Assembly (NCBI RefSeq): GCF_026151655.1
Contig: NZ_JAMQPN010000002.1
Coordinates: 310,001 to 374,000 of the forward strand
Direction: 5' to 3'
Origin: Leptospira soteropolitanensis
Lineage (GTDB): Bacteria; Spirochaetota; Leptospiria; Leptospirales; Leptospiraceae
Length of the DNA stretch: 64,000 bases
This document shows positions 39,737 through 49,468 of the stretch, one piece after another. The notes under the pieces are model-generated. The model was not told the origin of the DNA. It searched no databases and saw only the letters and a list, made by a program, of their open reading frames with translations. A program made the position numbers and the translations under genes. Positions within the stretch are counted from its first letter, which is position 1, and each line of letters begins with the position of its first letter.

Positions 39737-40987
39737 ATGTCCAATTCACAATCCCTTCTGGATTACTTTAAGGCCAAGGAACTCTTCGCTTCCGAACTAA
39801 AGAATGCGAATTACCAGTTTGTTCAGGAGAAAGAGGAAACCCTTTTTCGGTTTCGGACTGAAAATGTCGGTAAAGACCGAATCCTAGACTGCCTTGGAAT
39901 TGTGAGAAACTACATCGAAAACTTCCGAATTTATAATTTTGAAGAAGGATACATTAGTATCCAAGCATTAAATGAAAATCTATTTGAACCCCAAAAGAAC
40001 CTATCTGGAAAATTTCGGATTCGGTTTTCCTTTAAATCGGATTTAAAAATGGAATGTTCCAAACAGGGAGATTTTTCCACCAAGGAAATCCAAACCATTC
40101 TTAGTCTTTTTCAGTTTCTAAAAGCCGAAGGGACAGGTACAAAAGATCCAAAAATCATCCTCCACCAACTCGGTGCGGAAGTTTACGATCCCCATATAGA
40201 AAAAGTAAAAGGAAATGATTTAGGTTTTGATTCTATTTTTGGTTATGATGGGGTGAAGGCCCAGATTTTAGAAAGTTTGGTATTTCCCATTTTGAAACCG
40301 GAACCTTTTTTTGAGATCACCAAACTCACCCGTAAAAAACCAAGCCCCAACCTCCCCCGTGCCGTCCTTTTTGAAGGGGAACCAGGAGTGGGAAAAACAA
40401 GTATGGCCAAAATTGTATCCCATCTCTGTGGAGTTCCTATGGTTTATGTGCCGATTGAATCCATCTTAAGCAAATACTATGGAGAATCTTCACAGAACCT
40501 AGCAATGGTCTTTGATGCAGCGGCACTTTTCCCGAAATGTATGCTCTTTTTAGATGAAATTGATTCTTTAGCAACCTCAAGAGAGGACGGGCTTTTTGAG
40601 GCGACAAGAAACCTACTGAGTGTTCTCCTCCGTAAACTAGATGGGTTTGCCGAACGAAGTGGAACCATTACGATTGGTGCCACCAACAGAAAACATGACC
40701 TAGACTCTGCCCTTTTGTCCCGATTTGACAGAAAAATTTACTTTCCTTTGCCAAATAAAGAGGAGCGGGCTCAGATTTTGGAAGGATATGCCAAACAATT
40801 AAGTCAAAATGACCACAGAAAACTGGCAGAGGCCTTGGAGGGAGCTTCTGGCCGAAACCTAAAGGACTATTGTGACTATGTGGAACGCAGATGGATCACA
40901 AAAAACTGGGAATCGGGTGAAATTCTGCATCCCCCCGAAATTTCTTTTTATTTAGAGTCCCTCCCGGATTTTGGATGGAAACGCTAA
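39737..40987 (+). CDS. AAA-family ATPase with unknown N-terminal domain
   Basis: A classical AAA ATPase: Walker A GEPGVGKTSM, Walker B MLFLDEIDSL, sensor 1 GATNR, arginine finger ALLSRFDR and a lid with GASGRNLKDY. It is similar to the FtsH/p97/spastin core but with no protease domain. The first 180 residues form an unrecognised N-terminal domain. ATG 39737 or TTG 39701 could start it; neither has a good ribosome site. The gene lies between fliN and the fcpB-like gene, so a remodelling role on an envelope or flagellar client is possible but unproven. Confidence 0.85.
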   Translation: MSNSQSLLDYFKAKELFASELKNANYQFVQEKEETLFRFRTENVGKDRILDCLGIVRNYIENFRIYNFEEGYISIQALNENLFEPQKNLSGKFRIRFSFKSDLKMECSKQGDFSTKEIQTILSLFQFLKAEGTGTKDPKIILHQLGAEVYDPHIEKVKGNDLGFDSIFGYDGVKAQILESLVFPILKPEPFFEITKLTRKKPSPNLPRAVLFEGEPGVGKTSMAKIVSHLCGVPMVYVPIESILSKYYGESSQNLAMVFDAAALFPKCMLFLDEIDSLATSREDGLFEATRNLLSVLLRKLDGFAERSGTITIGATNRKHDLDSALLSRFDRKIYFPLPNKEERAQILEGYAKQLSQNDHRKLAEALEGASGRNLKDYCDYVERRWITKNWESGEILHPPEISFYLESLPDFGWKR

Positions 40988-41004
40988 AAAGTAAGAGTTT
41001 CGGC

Positions 41005-41031
41005 TTCAATCTTCTAGGTGATTTACCGATA
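41005..41031 (+). promoter_or_regulatory. candidate sigma-28 (FliA) promoter of the fcpB-like gene
   Basis: TCAA (41005-41008), exactly 15 bp, then ACCGATAA (41024-41031). The flagellar sigma-28 consensus is TAAA-N15-GCCGATAA, so ten of twelve bases match at the right spacing. It lies 77 bp upstream of the ATG. A hairpin ACGACC/GGTCGT (41053-41067) lies in the leader. Confidence 0.55.
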
Positions 41032-41096
41032 ATTTTTACAGGATAGTTGTTTACGACCATTGGTCGTTCTTTGGTATCCTCAAATTAACCTTTTAG

Positions 41097-41942
<846 letters not shown>

Positions 41943-41958
41943 AAACGAAGGTTCTTCA

Positions 41959-42429
41959 TTGAATCTCGTTAAACAATGTCCGAATTGTTCCACGATGTTA
42001 CGGTTCCCTGCCACACAGGGAACCATTTTGGTACAATGTCCTGTTTGTTCTCATCGTTTTACTTATGTACCCGATTTGGATTCGACTGAGGATTTTCAAA
42101 ACGCCTCCGAGCCAATTCCTTCCTTTCAGTTCAAACCTTCTTTTCAAAGTTATAAAGAACTAATCCTTGATTTACTCTATGCACCTATTGATTATTTGAA
42201 ATCGAAACAAGGTCAAAGAAAAAGAGAAATTAAATTCATTCCCATACTATTAATTACAATCTTACTTTTGTATTTTTGGAAGTGGTCAACCTATCCTGAG
42301 TCTCCTAACCCGGAATTAAGAGAAGAACAACAACTTCCAGCTCCAATGATAGGACCAGACGAAGAATCCATACCAGAAGATTCAACGGAAGAATCAGATC
42401 CAGGTGCAAAACCCAGTTATGAGATATAA
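41959..42429 (+). CDS. membrane protein with N-terminal zinc ribbon
   Basis: A 156-aa protein starting at TTG 41959 (GAAGG 8 nt upstream). Residues 8-34 are a CxxC...CxxC zinc ribbon (CPNCSTMLRF, CPVCSHRFTY). A transmembrane helix (IKFIPILLITILLLYF, about 92-110) and an acidic Pro/Ser/Glu-rich tail follow. The function is unknown. It is 16 bp after fcpB and 3 bp before rsmE. Confidence 0.75.
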   Translation: MNLVKQCPNCSTMLRFPATQGTILVQCPVCSHRFTYVPDLDSTEDFQNASEPIPSFQFKPSFQSYKELILDLLYAPIDYLKSKQGQRKREIKFIPILLITILLLYFWKWSTYPESPNPELREEQQLPAPMIGPDEESIPEDSTEESDPGAKPSYEI

Positions 42430-42432
42430 ACT

Positions 42433-43155
42433 TTGAATTGGATTCTTGTTTATGAAAGAGAATTACAACAAAACCTTTTTGTAAACCTAACAGACCAAAG
42501 ACATACTCATATTCAAACGGTTTTAAAAAAGAAATCGGAAGACCAGGTTCAAGTTGTCGTCCCAAACTTAGGTAATTTTCTTTTTAAAATTAAAACCATA
42601 TCAGACTCTTTTACAACTCTGGAAAAGTTGTCTTTACTTCCTGAAACTTTAAAACCACTCCCCATCCATACCTTCTTTTCTTTACCTAGACCCCAAACTG
42701 GAAAAAAACTTCTCCACTTGGCCGGGGCGTATGGAGTACAGTCCGTATTTTTTTACGCTACGGAAACAAAAAATAAGGAATACTGGACCTCGCCAGTTTA
42801 CACGAAAGAAACCTTATCTCATTTAGAGACAGGCCTTAGCCAAACAGGAAACTCTCGGCTTCCTATTGTGGTCAGGGAGAGGACTATTTCATGGAAATTT
42901 TTTCTAAAAGATTGGGATGGAAAAATTTTTGTTTTAGACCGTGAAGGGATAGATTTCCAGTCCATTATAAAAACTCAAACCGAGTTTTCAAATCAATCTT
43001 TGTTCGTATTTGGTCCCGAATCAGGATGGAAACCTGAGGATCTTTTATTCTTCCGCGAAAACAATTTCCCTCTGATCAGTTTGGGAAAAATCAATCTTAG
43101 GACAGAATTTGCTTACTCAGCTCTATTACACCAATTGTTTTCGATTAAAAACTAA
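42433..43155 (+). CDS. rsmE: 16S rRNA (uridine1498-N3)-methyltransferase
   Basis: A SPOUT-family methyltransferase of 240 aa. The trefoil-knot SAM site is seen as VFGPESGWKPED and SLGKINLRTEFAYSALL, near-canonical for RsmE (GPEGGW, LG..ILR.ETA). It methylates helix 44 of 16S rRNA. TTG 42433 is the start. The sequence is more divergent than usual in the N-terminal PUA-like part. Its 3' end overlaps the convergent outer-membrane gene by 11 bp. Confidence 0.9.
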   Translation: MNWILVYERELQQNLFVNLTDQRHTHIQTVLKKKSEDQVQVVVPNLGNFLFKIKTISDSFTTLEKLSLLPETLKPLPIHTFFSLPRPQTGKKLLHLAGAYGVQSVFFYATETKNKEYWTSPVYTKETLSHLETGLSQTGNSRLPIVVRERTISWKFFLKDWDGKIFVLDREGIDFQSIIKTQTEFSNQSLFVFGPESGWKPEDLLFFRENNFPLISLGKINLRTEFAYSALLHQLFSIKN

Positions 43156-44740
43156 TTCCACCTGAGACTAAAAATCGAATTTCATCTATGCTTACGAAAG
43201 ATTTTTCGCTGCTATCTAAATAGTATTTTCTATAATTTTGTAATCGCAAAACTATAGGACCAAACGACTTAGAAATCTCCGCAGCAGCCTGTGTGTTATT
43301 GTCCAAATCAAAGGCTTTTCCCTGAGATTCGAATCCTTTTTTAGTATAGTAAAAAGACATTAAAAAAGAGGATCCTAGTGGAATATAAGCGGCAGCAAAC
43401 ACACGTTTGTTTCCTTTTAAACCATAATCTTCAAGTGCAAATTCAAAACCAAGGTGATAAAAATTGATATAAACTGTATGATAATAACCCGTTACTTTGG
43501 AGTTAGACTGGTTTTCTAAGTATTCATATTTAGGGCGAAGAGGCGAAGAAATGGGAAATTTTTGAAATCGTTCTACTTCATAAAAACTATCAAAATACAT
43601 GGGAGCATAGTTGGCTGTCATTTGGCGAAACTCTGGTTTCAAAATGATATTTAAATCTTTTGTCCCTAACCGAAATATACTTCCATAATGTGTACCTTGA
43701 GCCCCATCGAGACCTTTAATTTTGTTAAAGTCTAAATAAGGTGTAAATTCCACAAAAGGTAAATTGAGTAGTCGGTATTCGATATCCATTCCTTCGATGG
43801 AGGCTCGAGTCACTTGAGCCGTTTTGGGATTGTCTAAATGTTTTTCTGTAACAGGTGATCCATTCGTATTATAAGACATTTGAACAGGAGCAGCCCTGTC
43901 CCAAGCTTTTGTATAACCAATTGTTAATCGATTGTACCAAGGGTCGTTATCGACAAGTTCCATACGAGAATCTTTACTAATGGGTCGAACTTCTTTTTTT
44001 CTTGCCTCTTCTGCTTTTTTGTTTTTTAATTCTTCACTTCCTGCTTCTTCCTCAACGCTAAGTCGCCCTGACTCATCTAAGACATTTCCTCTCAGATTCA
44101 TCAAATAAACTAAATCAGATGATTTATCAAATAACGAAAAAAGCGATTTACCAATTGCTAAAGGTTTTATATAAACTCGTGCTGCGTTTACTTCAAAATT
44201 CACAACGGAATTAGCAAAATATTGCACTCCCACGTAATCCGTATTTAAATCAGCCATAACACCGGGATTGTAAGCATCGAAACGAGAAGAACTTTGGTAT
44301 TTGTTGACGATGGTTCCATGACCAATATACCCATCGACCATCTTACCTGTATAAGCTGAATAAGTTACCTTTCCTGGAATCTGTTGGTTGTAAGTCCCAT
44401 AAGAAATATAGTTCAATACTCGCGAGTAATCATTTCTACTGTTATAATCCATCTCCCGAATTTTTCCAGCTTTACTATCAAGTTGCAAAGGGTCTTTATC
44501 CACAGCAAGTGCGTTGATCGGAAGAGAAAATGAATATCCAAAGTTACTACCGTGGTTGTAGGTGAAATTAGGGGAAACATAACCGTAATAGTCTTTCTGG
44601 AAACTCGTTCCACCGGCATCAAACTGTAAGGCGGAAGCACGTCTAGACTCAGTTCCCGTGGGCACCCAAACTTGGGCTTCCAGTGCAAGGATTGGCAGAA
44701 GGAAAAAAATTCCCAGGCCTTGGATCAGACGGTATTGCAT
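43145..44740 (-). CDS. predicted outer-membrane beta-barrel protein
   Basis: A 531-aa protein with a signal peptide (MQYRLIQGLGIFFLLPILALEAQ). Alternating aromatic/hydrophobic strands run throughout, e.g. YGYVSPNFTYNHGSNFGYSF. The C-terminal residue pattern ends VSGGISF (Phe last), a barrel signal. A charged segment (EEEAGSEELKNKKAEEARKK) lies near residue 250 and may be a plug or loop. Function is unknown (porin, receptor or structural). Start ATG 44740; the frame extends a little upstream but the signal peptide begins here. Confidence 0.78.
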   Translation of the reverse strand: MQYRLIQGLGIFFLLPILALEAQVWVPTGTESRRASALQFDAGGTSFQKDYYGYVSPNFTYNHGSNFGYSFSLPINALAVDKDPLQLDSKAGKIREMDYNSRNDYSRVLNYISYGTYNQQIPGKVTYSAYTGKMVDGYIGHGTIVNKYQSSSRFDAYNPGVMADLNTDYVGVQYFANSVVNFEVNAARVYIKPLAIGKSLFSLFDKSSDLVYLMNLRGNVLDESGRLSVEEEAGSEELKNKKAEEARKKEVRPISKDSRMELVDNDPWYNRLTIGYTKAWDRAAPVQMSYNTNGSPVTEKHLDNPKTAQVTRASIEGMDIEYRLLNLPFVEFTPYLDFNKIKGLDGAQGTHYGSIFRLGTKDLNIILKPEFRQMTANYAPMYFDSFYEVERFQKFPISSPLRPKYEYLENQSNSKVTGYYHTVYINFYHLGFEFALEDYGLKGNKRVFAAAYIPLGSSFLMSFYYTKKGFESQGKAFDLDNNTQAAAEISKSFGPIVLRLQNYRKYYLDSSEKSFVSIDEIRFLVSGGISF

Positions 44741-44805
44741 CACGATACGATCATTATCGTAAGGTTTAACCCTGAAAATAAGAAATAATCTATTGGGCAC
44801 CACCT

Positions 44806-44864
44806 TATCCAATAAAACAGAACAAGTTTCTATTTTATTGGATATTTTCTTGACGAATTGGATA
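44806..44864 (+). promoter_or_regulatory. candidate metYXW regulatory region: repeated 8-mer and -35 box
   Basis: The 8-mer ATTGGATA occurs at 44837-44844 and 44857-44864, and as its reverse complement inside TATCCAATAAAA (44806-44817). The inverted pair extends to a perfect 12-bp dyad, 44806-44817 against 44833-44844, with a 15-bp spacer. A -35-like TTGACG (44850-44855) lies between the two direct copies, 20 bp apart. No clear -10 is seen. The arrangement looks like an operator for metY (starts 44902) or the divergent barrel gene. Confidence 0.45.
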
Positions 44865-44901
44865 GGAGGATCACACTAGGTCAGACCATTTGGGGGAATC
44901 T

Positions 44902-46206
44902 ATGCCACGTAATTTTAAACCAGAAACCATCGCACTCCACGGGGGGCAAGAACCGGACCCGACCACTACATCGAGAGCCGTACCTTTGTACCAAACCACA
45001 TCATATGTATTTAAAGACACCGATCATGCTGCACGGCTTTTTGGTCTCCAAGAGTTTGGAAATATCTATACACGCCTCATGAATCCAACCACTGACGTTT
45101 TAGAAAAACGAGTAGCGGCCTTGGAAGGTGGTGTTGCGGCCCTTGCCACAGCATCAGGACAAAGTGCGGAAATGTTAGCACTCTTAAACATTGTAGAAGC
45201 TGGCCAAGAAATCGTCGCCTCTTCTTCCCTATATGGTGGGACATACAATTTACTTCATTATACGTTTCCCAAACTCGGAATCAAAGTCCACTTTGTTGAC
45301 CAATCTGATCCAGAAAACTTTCGCAAAGCTTCCAACGATAAAACAAGAGCGTTTTATGCAGAAACTTTGGGAAATCCCAAGTTAGATACTTTAGACATTG
45401 CCGCGGTGAGCAAAGTGGCGAAAGAGGTGGGAGTGCCTCTGGTCATCGATAACACAATGCCATCTCCATATTTAGTGAACCCACTCAAACACGGTGCTGA
45501 TATTGTAGTCCATTCACTCACGAAATTTTTAGGAGGACATGGAACTTCGATTGGCGGGATCATTATCGATGGTGGAAGTTTCAATTGGGGTAATGGAAAA
45601 TTTAAAAACTTTACTGAACCTGATCCTTCATACCACGGATTAAAATTTTGGGAAGTCTTCGGGAAGTTCGAGCCATTTGGCGGAGTAAATATCGCTTTTA
45701 TCCTAAAAGCAAGAGTGCAAGGTTTAAGAGATCTTGGCCCCGCCATTTCTCCATTCAACGCTTGGCAAATTTTACAAGGTGTGGAAACTCTCCCTCTCCG
45801 AATGGAGCGCCATTCTGCAAATGCACTAAAAGTAGCAGATTTTTTATCCAAACATCCCAAAATTGAATGGGTCAATTATCCTGGTCTTCCATCGGATAAG
45901 AACTACTCCGTTGCCAAAAAATACCATGAACGTGGACTCTTTGGTGCCATCGTTGGATTTGAAATCAAAGGTGGGGTTGAAAAGGCAAAGAAATTCATTG
46001 ATGGATTGGAGCTTTTTAGTCTTCTCGCTAACATCGGTGATGCGAAGTCTCTTGCAATTCACCCAGCATCCACAACGCACCAACAGTTGACTGGACCTGA
46101 GCAAATTTCAGCGGGAGTAACCCCAGGATTTGTTCGGTTAAGTGTAGGACTTGAAAACATTGATGACATTCTGGTAGACTTGGAAGAGGCATTAAAAAAT
46201 ATCTGA
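44902..46206 (+). CDS. metY: O-acetylhomoserine sulfhydrylase (aminocarboxypropyltransferase)
   Basis: The PLP enzyme that makes homocysteine directly from O-acetylhomoserine and sulfide. It has 434 aa; PLP Lys region [16 protein letters not shown], with [24 protein letters not shown] 44902, with GGGGGA just before, is preferred over TTG 44890. Direct sulfhydrylation through metY and metX is known from Leptospira meyeri. It is first in metY-metX-metW. Confidence 0.96.
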   Translation: MPRNFKPETIALHGGQEPDPTTTSRAVPLYQTTSYVFKDTDHAARLFGLQEFGNIYTRLMNPTTDVLEKRVAALEGGVAALATASGQSAEMLALLNIVEAGQEIVASSSLYGGTYNLLHYTFPKLGIKVHFVDQSDPENFRKASNDKTRAFYAETLGNPKLDTLDIAAVSKVAKEVGVPLVIDNTMPSPYLVNPLKHGADIVVHSLTKFLGGHGTSIGGIIIDGGSFNWGNGKFKNFTEPDPSYHGLKFWEVFGKFEPFGGVNIAFILKARVQGLRDLGPAISPFNAWQILQGVETLPLRMERHSANALKVADFLSKHPKIEWVNYPGLPSDKNYSVAKKYHERGLFGAIVGFEIKGGVEKAKKFIDGLELFSLLANIGDAKSLAIHPASTTHQQLTGPEQISAGVTPGFVRLSVGLENIDDILVDLEEALKNI

Positions 46207-46214
46207 TTAAGACT

Positions 46215-47351
46215 ATGCCTACCTCCGAACAGAACGAGTTTTCCCGCGGATCCGTAGGTGTCGTACAGACGCAAGTCGTCAGATTTGACTCTTTTACTTT
46301 AGAGGGGGGTGAGACCATCACTCCTCTTGAAATAGCCTACGAAACCTATGGCTCACTCAACGAAAAAAAGGATAATGCCATCCTTGTTTGTCATGCCTTA
46401 TCGGGCGATGCGCATGCTGCTGGTTTTCACGAAGGTGACAAACGACCCGGATGGTGGGACTTTTACGTTGGTCCAGGAAAAGCATTCGATACCAATCGAT
46501 ATTTTATTATTTCATCCAATGTAATTGGAGGTTGCAAGGGTTCTAGCGGTCCCCTAACAACCAATGCCAAAACGGGGAAACCTTTCCAATCCACCTTTCC
46601 TTTTGTCTCCATTGGAGATATGGTAAACGCACAAGAGAAATTAATTAGTTTTTTTGGAATTCACAAATTATTTGCTGTAGCCGGTGGCTCTATGGGTGGA
46701 ATGCAAGCTTTACAATGGTCAGTGGCCTATCCAGACCGACTGAAAAACTGCATTGTGATGGCATCGTCATCGGAACACTCTGCACAACAAATTGCCTTTA
46801 ACGAAGTGGGAAGACAAGCCATACTTTCTGATCCAAACTGGAACCAAGGATTGTACACTCAGGAAAATAGACCTTCGAAAGGGTTAGCTCTTGCCCGGAT
46901 GATGGGACACATCACTTATTTGAGTGATGAAATGATGAGGGAAAAGTTTGGTCGTAAACCACCCAAAGGGAATATTCAGTCCACAGATTTTGCGGTAGGA
47001 AGTTATTTGATTTATCAAGGGGAATCCTTTGTTGACCGTTTTGATGCAAACTCTTATATTTATGTAACCAAAGCACTAGACCACTTTAGCTTAGGAACAG
47101 GAAAAGAACTAACAAAAGTCCTAGCAAAGGTTAGATGTCGATTCTTGGTAGTCGCTTATACATCGGACTGGCTATATCCACCATATCAATCAGAAGAGAT
47201 TGTCAAATCTTTAGAAGTAAATGCAGTACCTGTAAGTTTTGTAGAACTCAACAATCCTGCGGGTCATGATAGTTTTTTATTACCGAGTGAACAACAAGAT
47301 TCTATCCTTAGGGATTTCTTAAGTTCTACTGACGAAGGAGTTTTCCTTTGA
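46215..47351 (+). CDS. metX: homoserine O-acetyltransferase
   Basis: The alpha/beta-hydrolase acyltransferase that activates homoserine with acetyl-CoA, 378 aa. The nucleophile elbow is [10 protein letters not shown], the opening [13 protein letters not shown], the substrate loop GGCKGSSGP, and the late His is in AGHDSF. It lies 8 bp after metY and overlaps metW by 4 bp (TTGA). Confidence 0.97.
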   Translation: MPTSEQNEFSRGSVGVVQTQVVRFDSFTLEGGETITPLEIAYETYGSLNEKKDNAILVCHALSGDAHAAGFHEGDKRPGWWDFYVGPGKAFDTNRYFIISSNVIGGCKGSSGPLTTNAKTGKPFQSTFPFVSIGDMVNAQEKLISFFGIHKLFAVAGGSMGGMQALQWSVAYPDRLKNCIVMASSSEHSAQQIAFNEVGRQAILSDPNWNQGLYTQENRPSKGLALARMMGHITYLSDEMMREKFGRKPPKGNIQSTDFAVGSYLIYQGESFVDRFDANSYIYVTKALDHFSLGTGKELTKVLAKVRCRFLVVAYTSDWLYPPYQSEEIVKSLEVNAVPVSFVELNNPAGHDSFLLPSEQQDSILRDFLSSTDEGVFL

Positions 47352-47965
47352 ATATTCATACTAACGAGGCCCTTGGTTTAGATTTAAAGAATAGACCAGA
47401 CATTTCTTATATTGCCAATCTAGTCAAACCTGGAGAGAGAGTTTTAGATCTTGGTTGTGGATACGGCGAACTCATGTTAATCTTAAAAAACAAAGGAGTT
47501 CGTGTCCAAGGGATTGAAAAGGATGATAAATGTATTATCCAATGTGTTAAAAAAAGTTTATATGTGCATCATGGTGATATTGATGATGGATTAAAACACC
47601 ATCTAGATCATAGTTTTGATTTTGTCATACTCAACCAAACCATTCAACAGACATTAAATCCAGGTGAGATTATAAAAGAATGTTTACGTATTGGTAAACA
47701 AGTAATCATCGTCTTTCCCAATTTCTCTCATTGGCAAATTCGTGCCTCCATCCTACTCAGTGGGAAAACGCCTGTCACCGATTTAATGCCATTCCATTGG
47801 TATGATACACCTAACCTACATTATTTGTCAGGCAAGGATTTTGAGGATTTTTGCGAGTTTGAAAGGATAAAAGTTTTACACAGAGCTTTTTTTAATCGGA
47901 CAAGACAAATCAAACTTTTTCCGAACTTATTTGCCACTTTAGCTTTATTTGTAATCAGAGCTTAG
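47348..47965 (+). CDS. metW: MetW-type methyltransferase-fold protein
   Basis: A 205-aa class I SAM-methyltransferase-fold protein with glycine loop [13 protein letters not shown] and the family-typical [11 protein letters not shown] and [12 protein letters not shown]. MetW is an established partner of MetX homoserine acyltransferases in many proteobacteria and spirochaetes. The start is TTG 47348, overlapping the metX stop. The 78-bp gap downstream holds only a weak 5-bp hairpin (GGTTC/GAACC). Confidence 0.95.
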   Translation: MNIHTNEALGLDLKNRPDISYIANLVKPGERVLDLGCGYGELMLILKNKGVRVQGIEKDDKCIIQCVKKSLYVHHGDIDDGLKHHLDHSFDFVILNQTIQQTLNPGEIIKECLRIGKQVIIVFPNFSHWQIRASILLSGKTPVTDLMPFHWYDTPNLHYLSGKDFEDFCEFERIKVLHRAFFNRTRQIKLFPNLFATLALFVIRA

Positions 47966-48043
47966 GTAGGAAGTATCATTTTCAATTCTTCGGTTCCATT
48001 TAAAATATAAAATTTGAACCATCACAAATTCAAGGTTAACAAT

Positions 48044-49012
48044 CTATAAATCGGAAACACAGCGAACAAAACCGTTCAAATCTTTGTTCAAATAGGATTC
48101 ATTCCCAGGACCAAAATTGACAGTAATTACTTGGACATCTCCTAAACCAGGAAATGTTTGAGGTCCCCAATAATGGGTAGCTTGCGTGTTAGGATATAGG
48201 ATCGGGTCTGCTGTTGCCCCTAGATATTTTGTTCCATTTCCCACTGCAGAGCAACCGTCTTCTCCGGTAATGACACCATTGTTAGTTTCGCTACAACGAA
48301 TCACAGAAAACATTTCTGTATATAAAGGGAGCCTCCAGTTCTCTCTTTGGTAGGCTTTCGCCTTATTAAGGTTTCCGCAGGACCTAAATACAGCGCCAGA
48401 ATTTACGAACTCGGTATTACTTCCTCCATTGCAAGCATTGGGATTTGTGGATGAATTGTAACCATCTGTTGCTGTACAAAATGCTAATGGCTCTGGATTG
48501 CCTATGGAACAGTCGCCAAGACCTTCACCTACACTATTACCTAAAGGATTCCAAGAAGAACCATATGTACATCTATCCCAAAGGATCGTCTTTCCAGACA
48601 CAATGGATTTAGCAAAAGGACAGGAAATACGGACGTTAATTAATTTGAATCCATCCCAATCTCCTCTTTCCCAAACGATACAATGCACATTCGAAGGTTG
48701 TGTTGGAAATGTTAGTTGCAAATGCTTGGGAGAAGCAAATACGAACATCTGAAATGGACCATTTCCATTAACAGTGATCGAACTTCCATCTTAAGGAGAA
48801 AAGATCGTTAATGGTGTTTGGTTTAATCCAGTGACCAAGCCCTCTACAAAAAAGAAACGAGGGAAAGCAATCATATCATTTTCTAATAATCTATTTTCCC
48901 AATATGATTTGGTAAACGGATCCCCCGGATTGTGTTTCCATTCCTGATAACAAAAAAGATTGAATAGGAAAATCCCCAGGATAAAAAACCCTTTTGAACG
49001 ATAGATACTCAT
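48044..49012 (-). pseudogene. DUF1566-type lipoprotein gene interrupted by an in-frame stop
   Basis: The first segment starts ATG 49012 with lipobox LFNLFC and reads to GLNQTPLTIFSP, then TAA at 48793-48791. The same frame continues without any shift (DGSSITVNGNGPFQ) into the 234-residue segment ending at 48044. That segment has the DUF1566 features NWRLPLYTEM and a final GFVRCVSDL. Joined, it reads as a typical Leptospira lipoprotein with a VSGL-type beta domain then DUF1566. A single base change in one codon would explain it. ATG 48748 could start the second half alone, without an export signal. A sequencing error is the alternative. Confidence 0.7.
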
Positions 49013-49045
49013 CTTACCTAAGAAAACGTTTTCCACCGAAGCAAC

Positions 49046-49075
49046 ACTATAATCGAATCGAGAGATTACAATCAA
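49046..49075 (-). promoter_or_regulatory. candidate promoter of the broken lipoprotein gene
   Basis: TTGATT (49075-49070) and TATAGT (49051-49046) are 18 bp apart on the minus strand, placing the transcript start about 27 nt before ATG 49012. It is one of the better sigma-70-like matches in the window. Confidence 0.45.
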
Positions 49076-49146
49076 AGTTTTTTGAAAGCGAGAGGGATTT
49101 AGAAATGGAAAGATTCGTATGTCGGGTATATAAAACGGTATTCCAT

Positions 49147-49182
49147 CCCCGCCCAGATCGAACTGGGTGGGGTTAACCACCC
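49147..49182. repeat. strong overlapping palindromes (alternative hairpins)
   Basis: CCCCGCCCAG (49147-49156) pairs with CTGGGTGGGG (49163-49172) with one G-T pair and a 6-nt loop. The second arm also pairs with CCACCC (49177-49182) through GGGTGG (49165-49170), so the two hairpins exclude each other. There is no T-run in either direction. It lies in the 457-bp non-coding stretch between the broken lipoprotein gene and ilvA. Apart from it, a promoter and one terminator, I see nothing else there. Confidence 0.45.
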
Positions 49183-49277
49183 GCCACCCAATAACGCCTG
49201 TTTACCATACGGACGACAAAAAAAATATTTAAATACTTCGAGGATATTTTTTTATTTAAAAAAGTTCATAGTTATAC

Positions 49278-49306
49278 AAAAGCCCGGCAATCACCCCGGG
49301 CTTTTT
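49278..49306. terminator. bidirectional rho-independent terminator
   Basis: AAAAGCCCGG, an 8-nt loop and CCGGGCTTTTT. The GC stem has T-runs on both strands. It lies 160 bp after the ilvA stop in the minus direction, and nothing coding lies immediately upstream on the plus strand. Confidence 0.85.
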
Positions 49307-49468
49307 AGCTGTACGACGATCATTCAATCACTATAGATATCGAACGGTTTTTAAAATCCTTTAGGGAATACCTATAAAAAAAGAAAAAAATGGAACCAGT
49401 GTAAAGCTTAAATCTTTTTTCCAGATTGGAAGAAAAATGACACCTTTCAGTAGTTATGTGTACATTAC

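Noticed and set aside
44741..44901. SAM riboswitch before metY
   Set aside because: No conserved SAM-I, SAM-II or SAH motifs are visible; the gap has AT-rich dyads and a -35-like box instead.
47966..48043. Terminator after metW
   Set aside because: Only a 5-bp GGTTC/GAACC dyad with a long AT loop and no T-run.
49140..49200. Possible integron attC site or recombination site
   Set aside because: I looked for GTTRRRY and its RYYYAAC partner at the ends on both strands and found neither; only unrelated GC hairpins are there, with no integrase gene.
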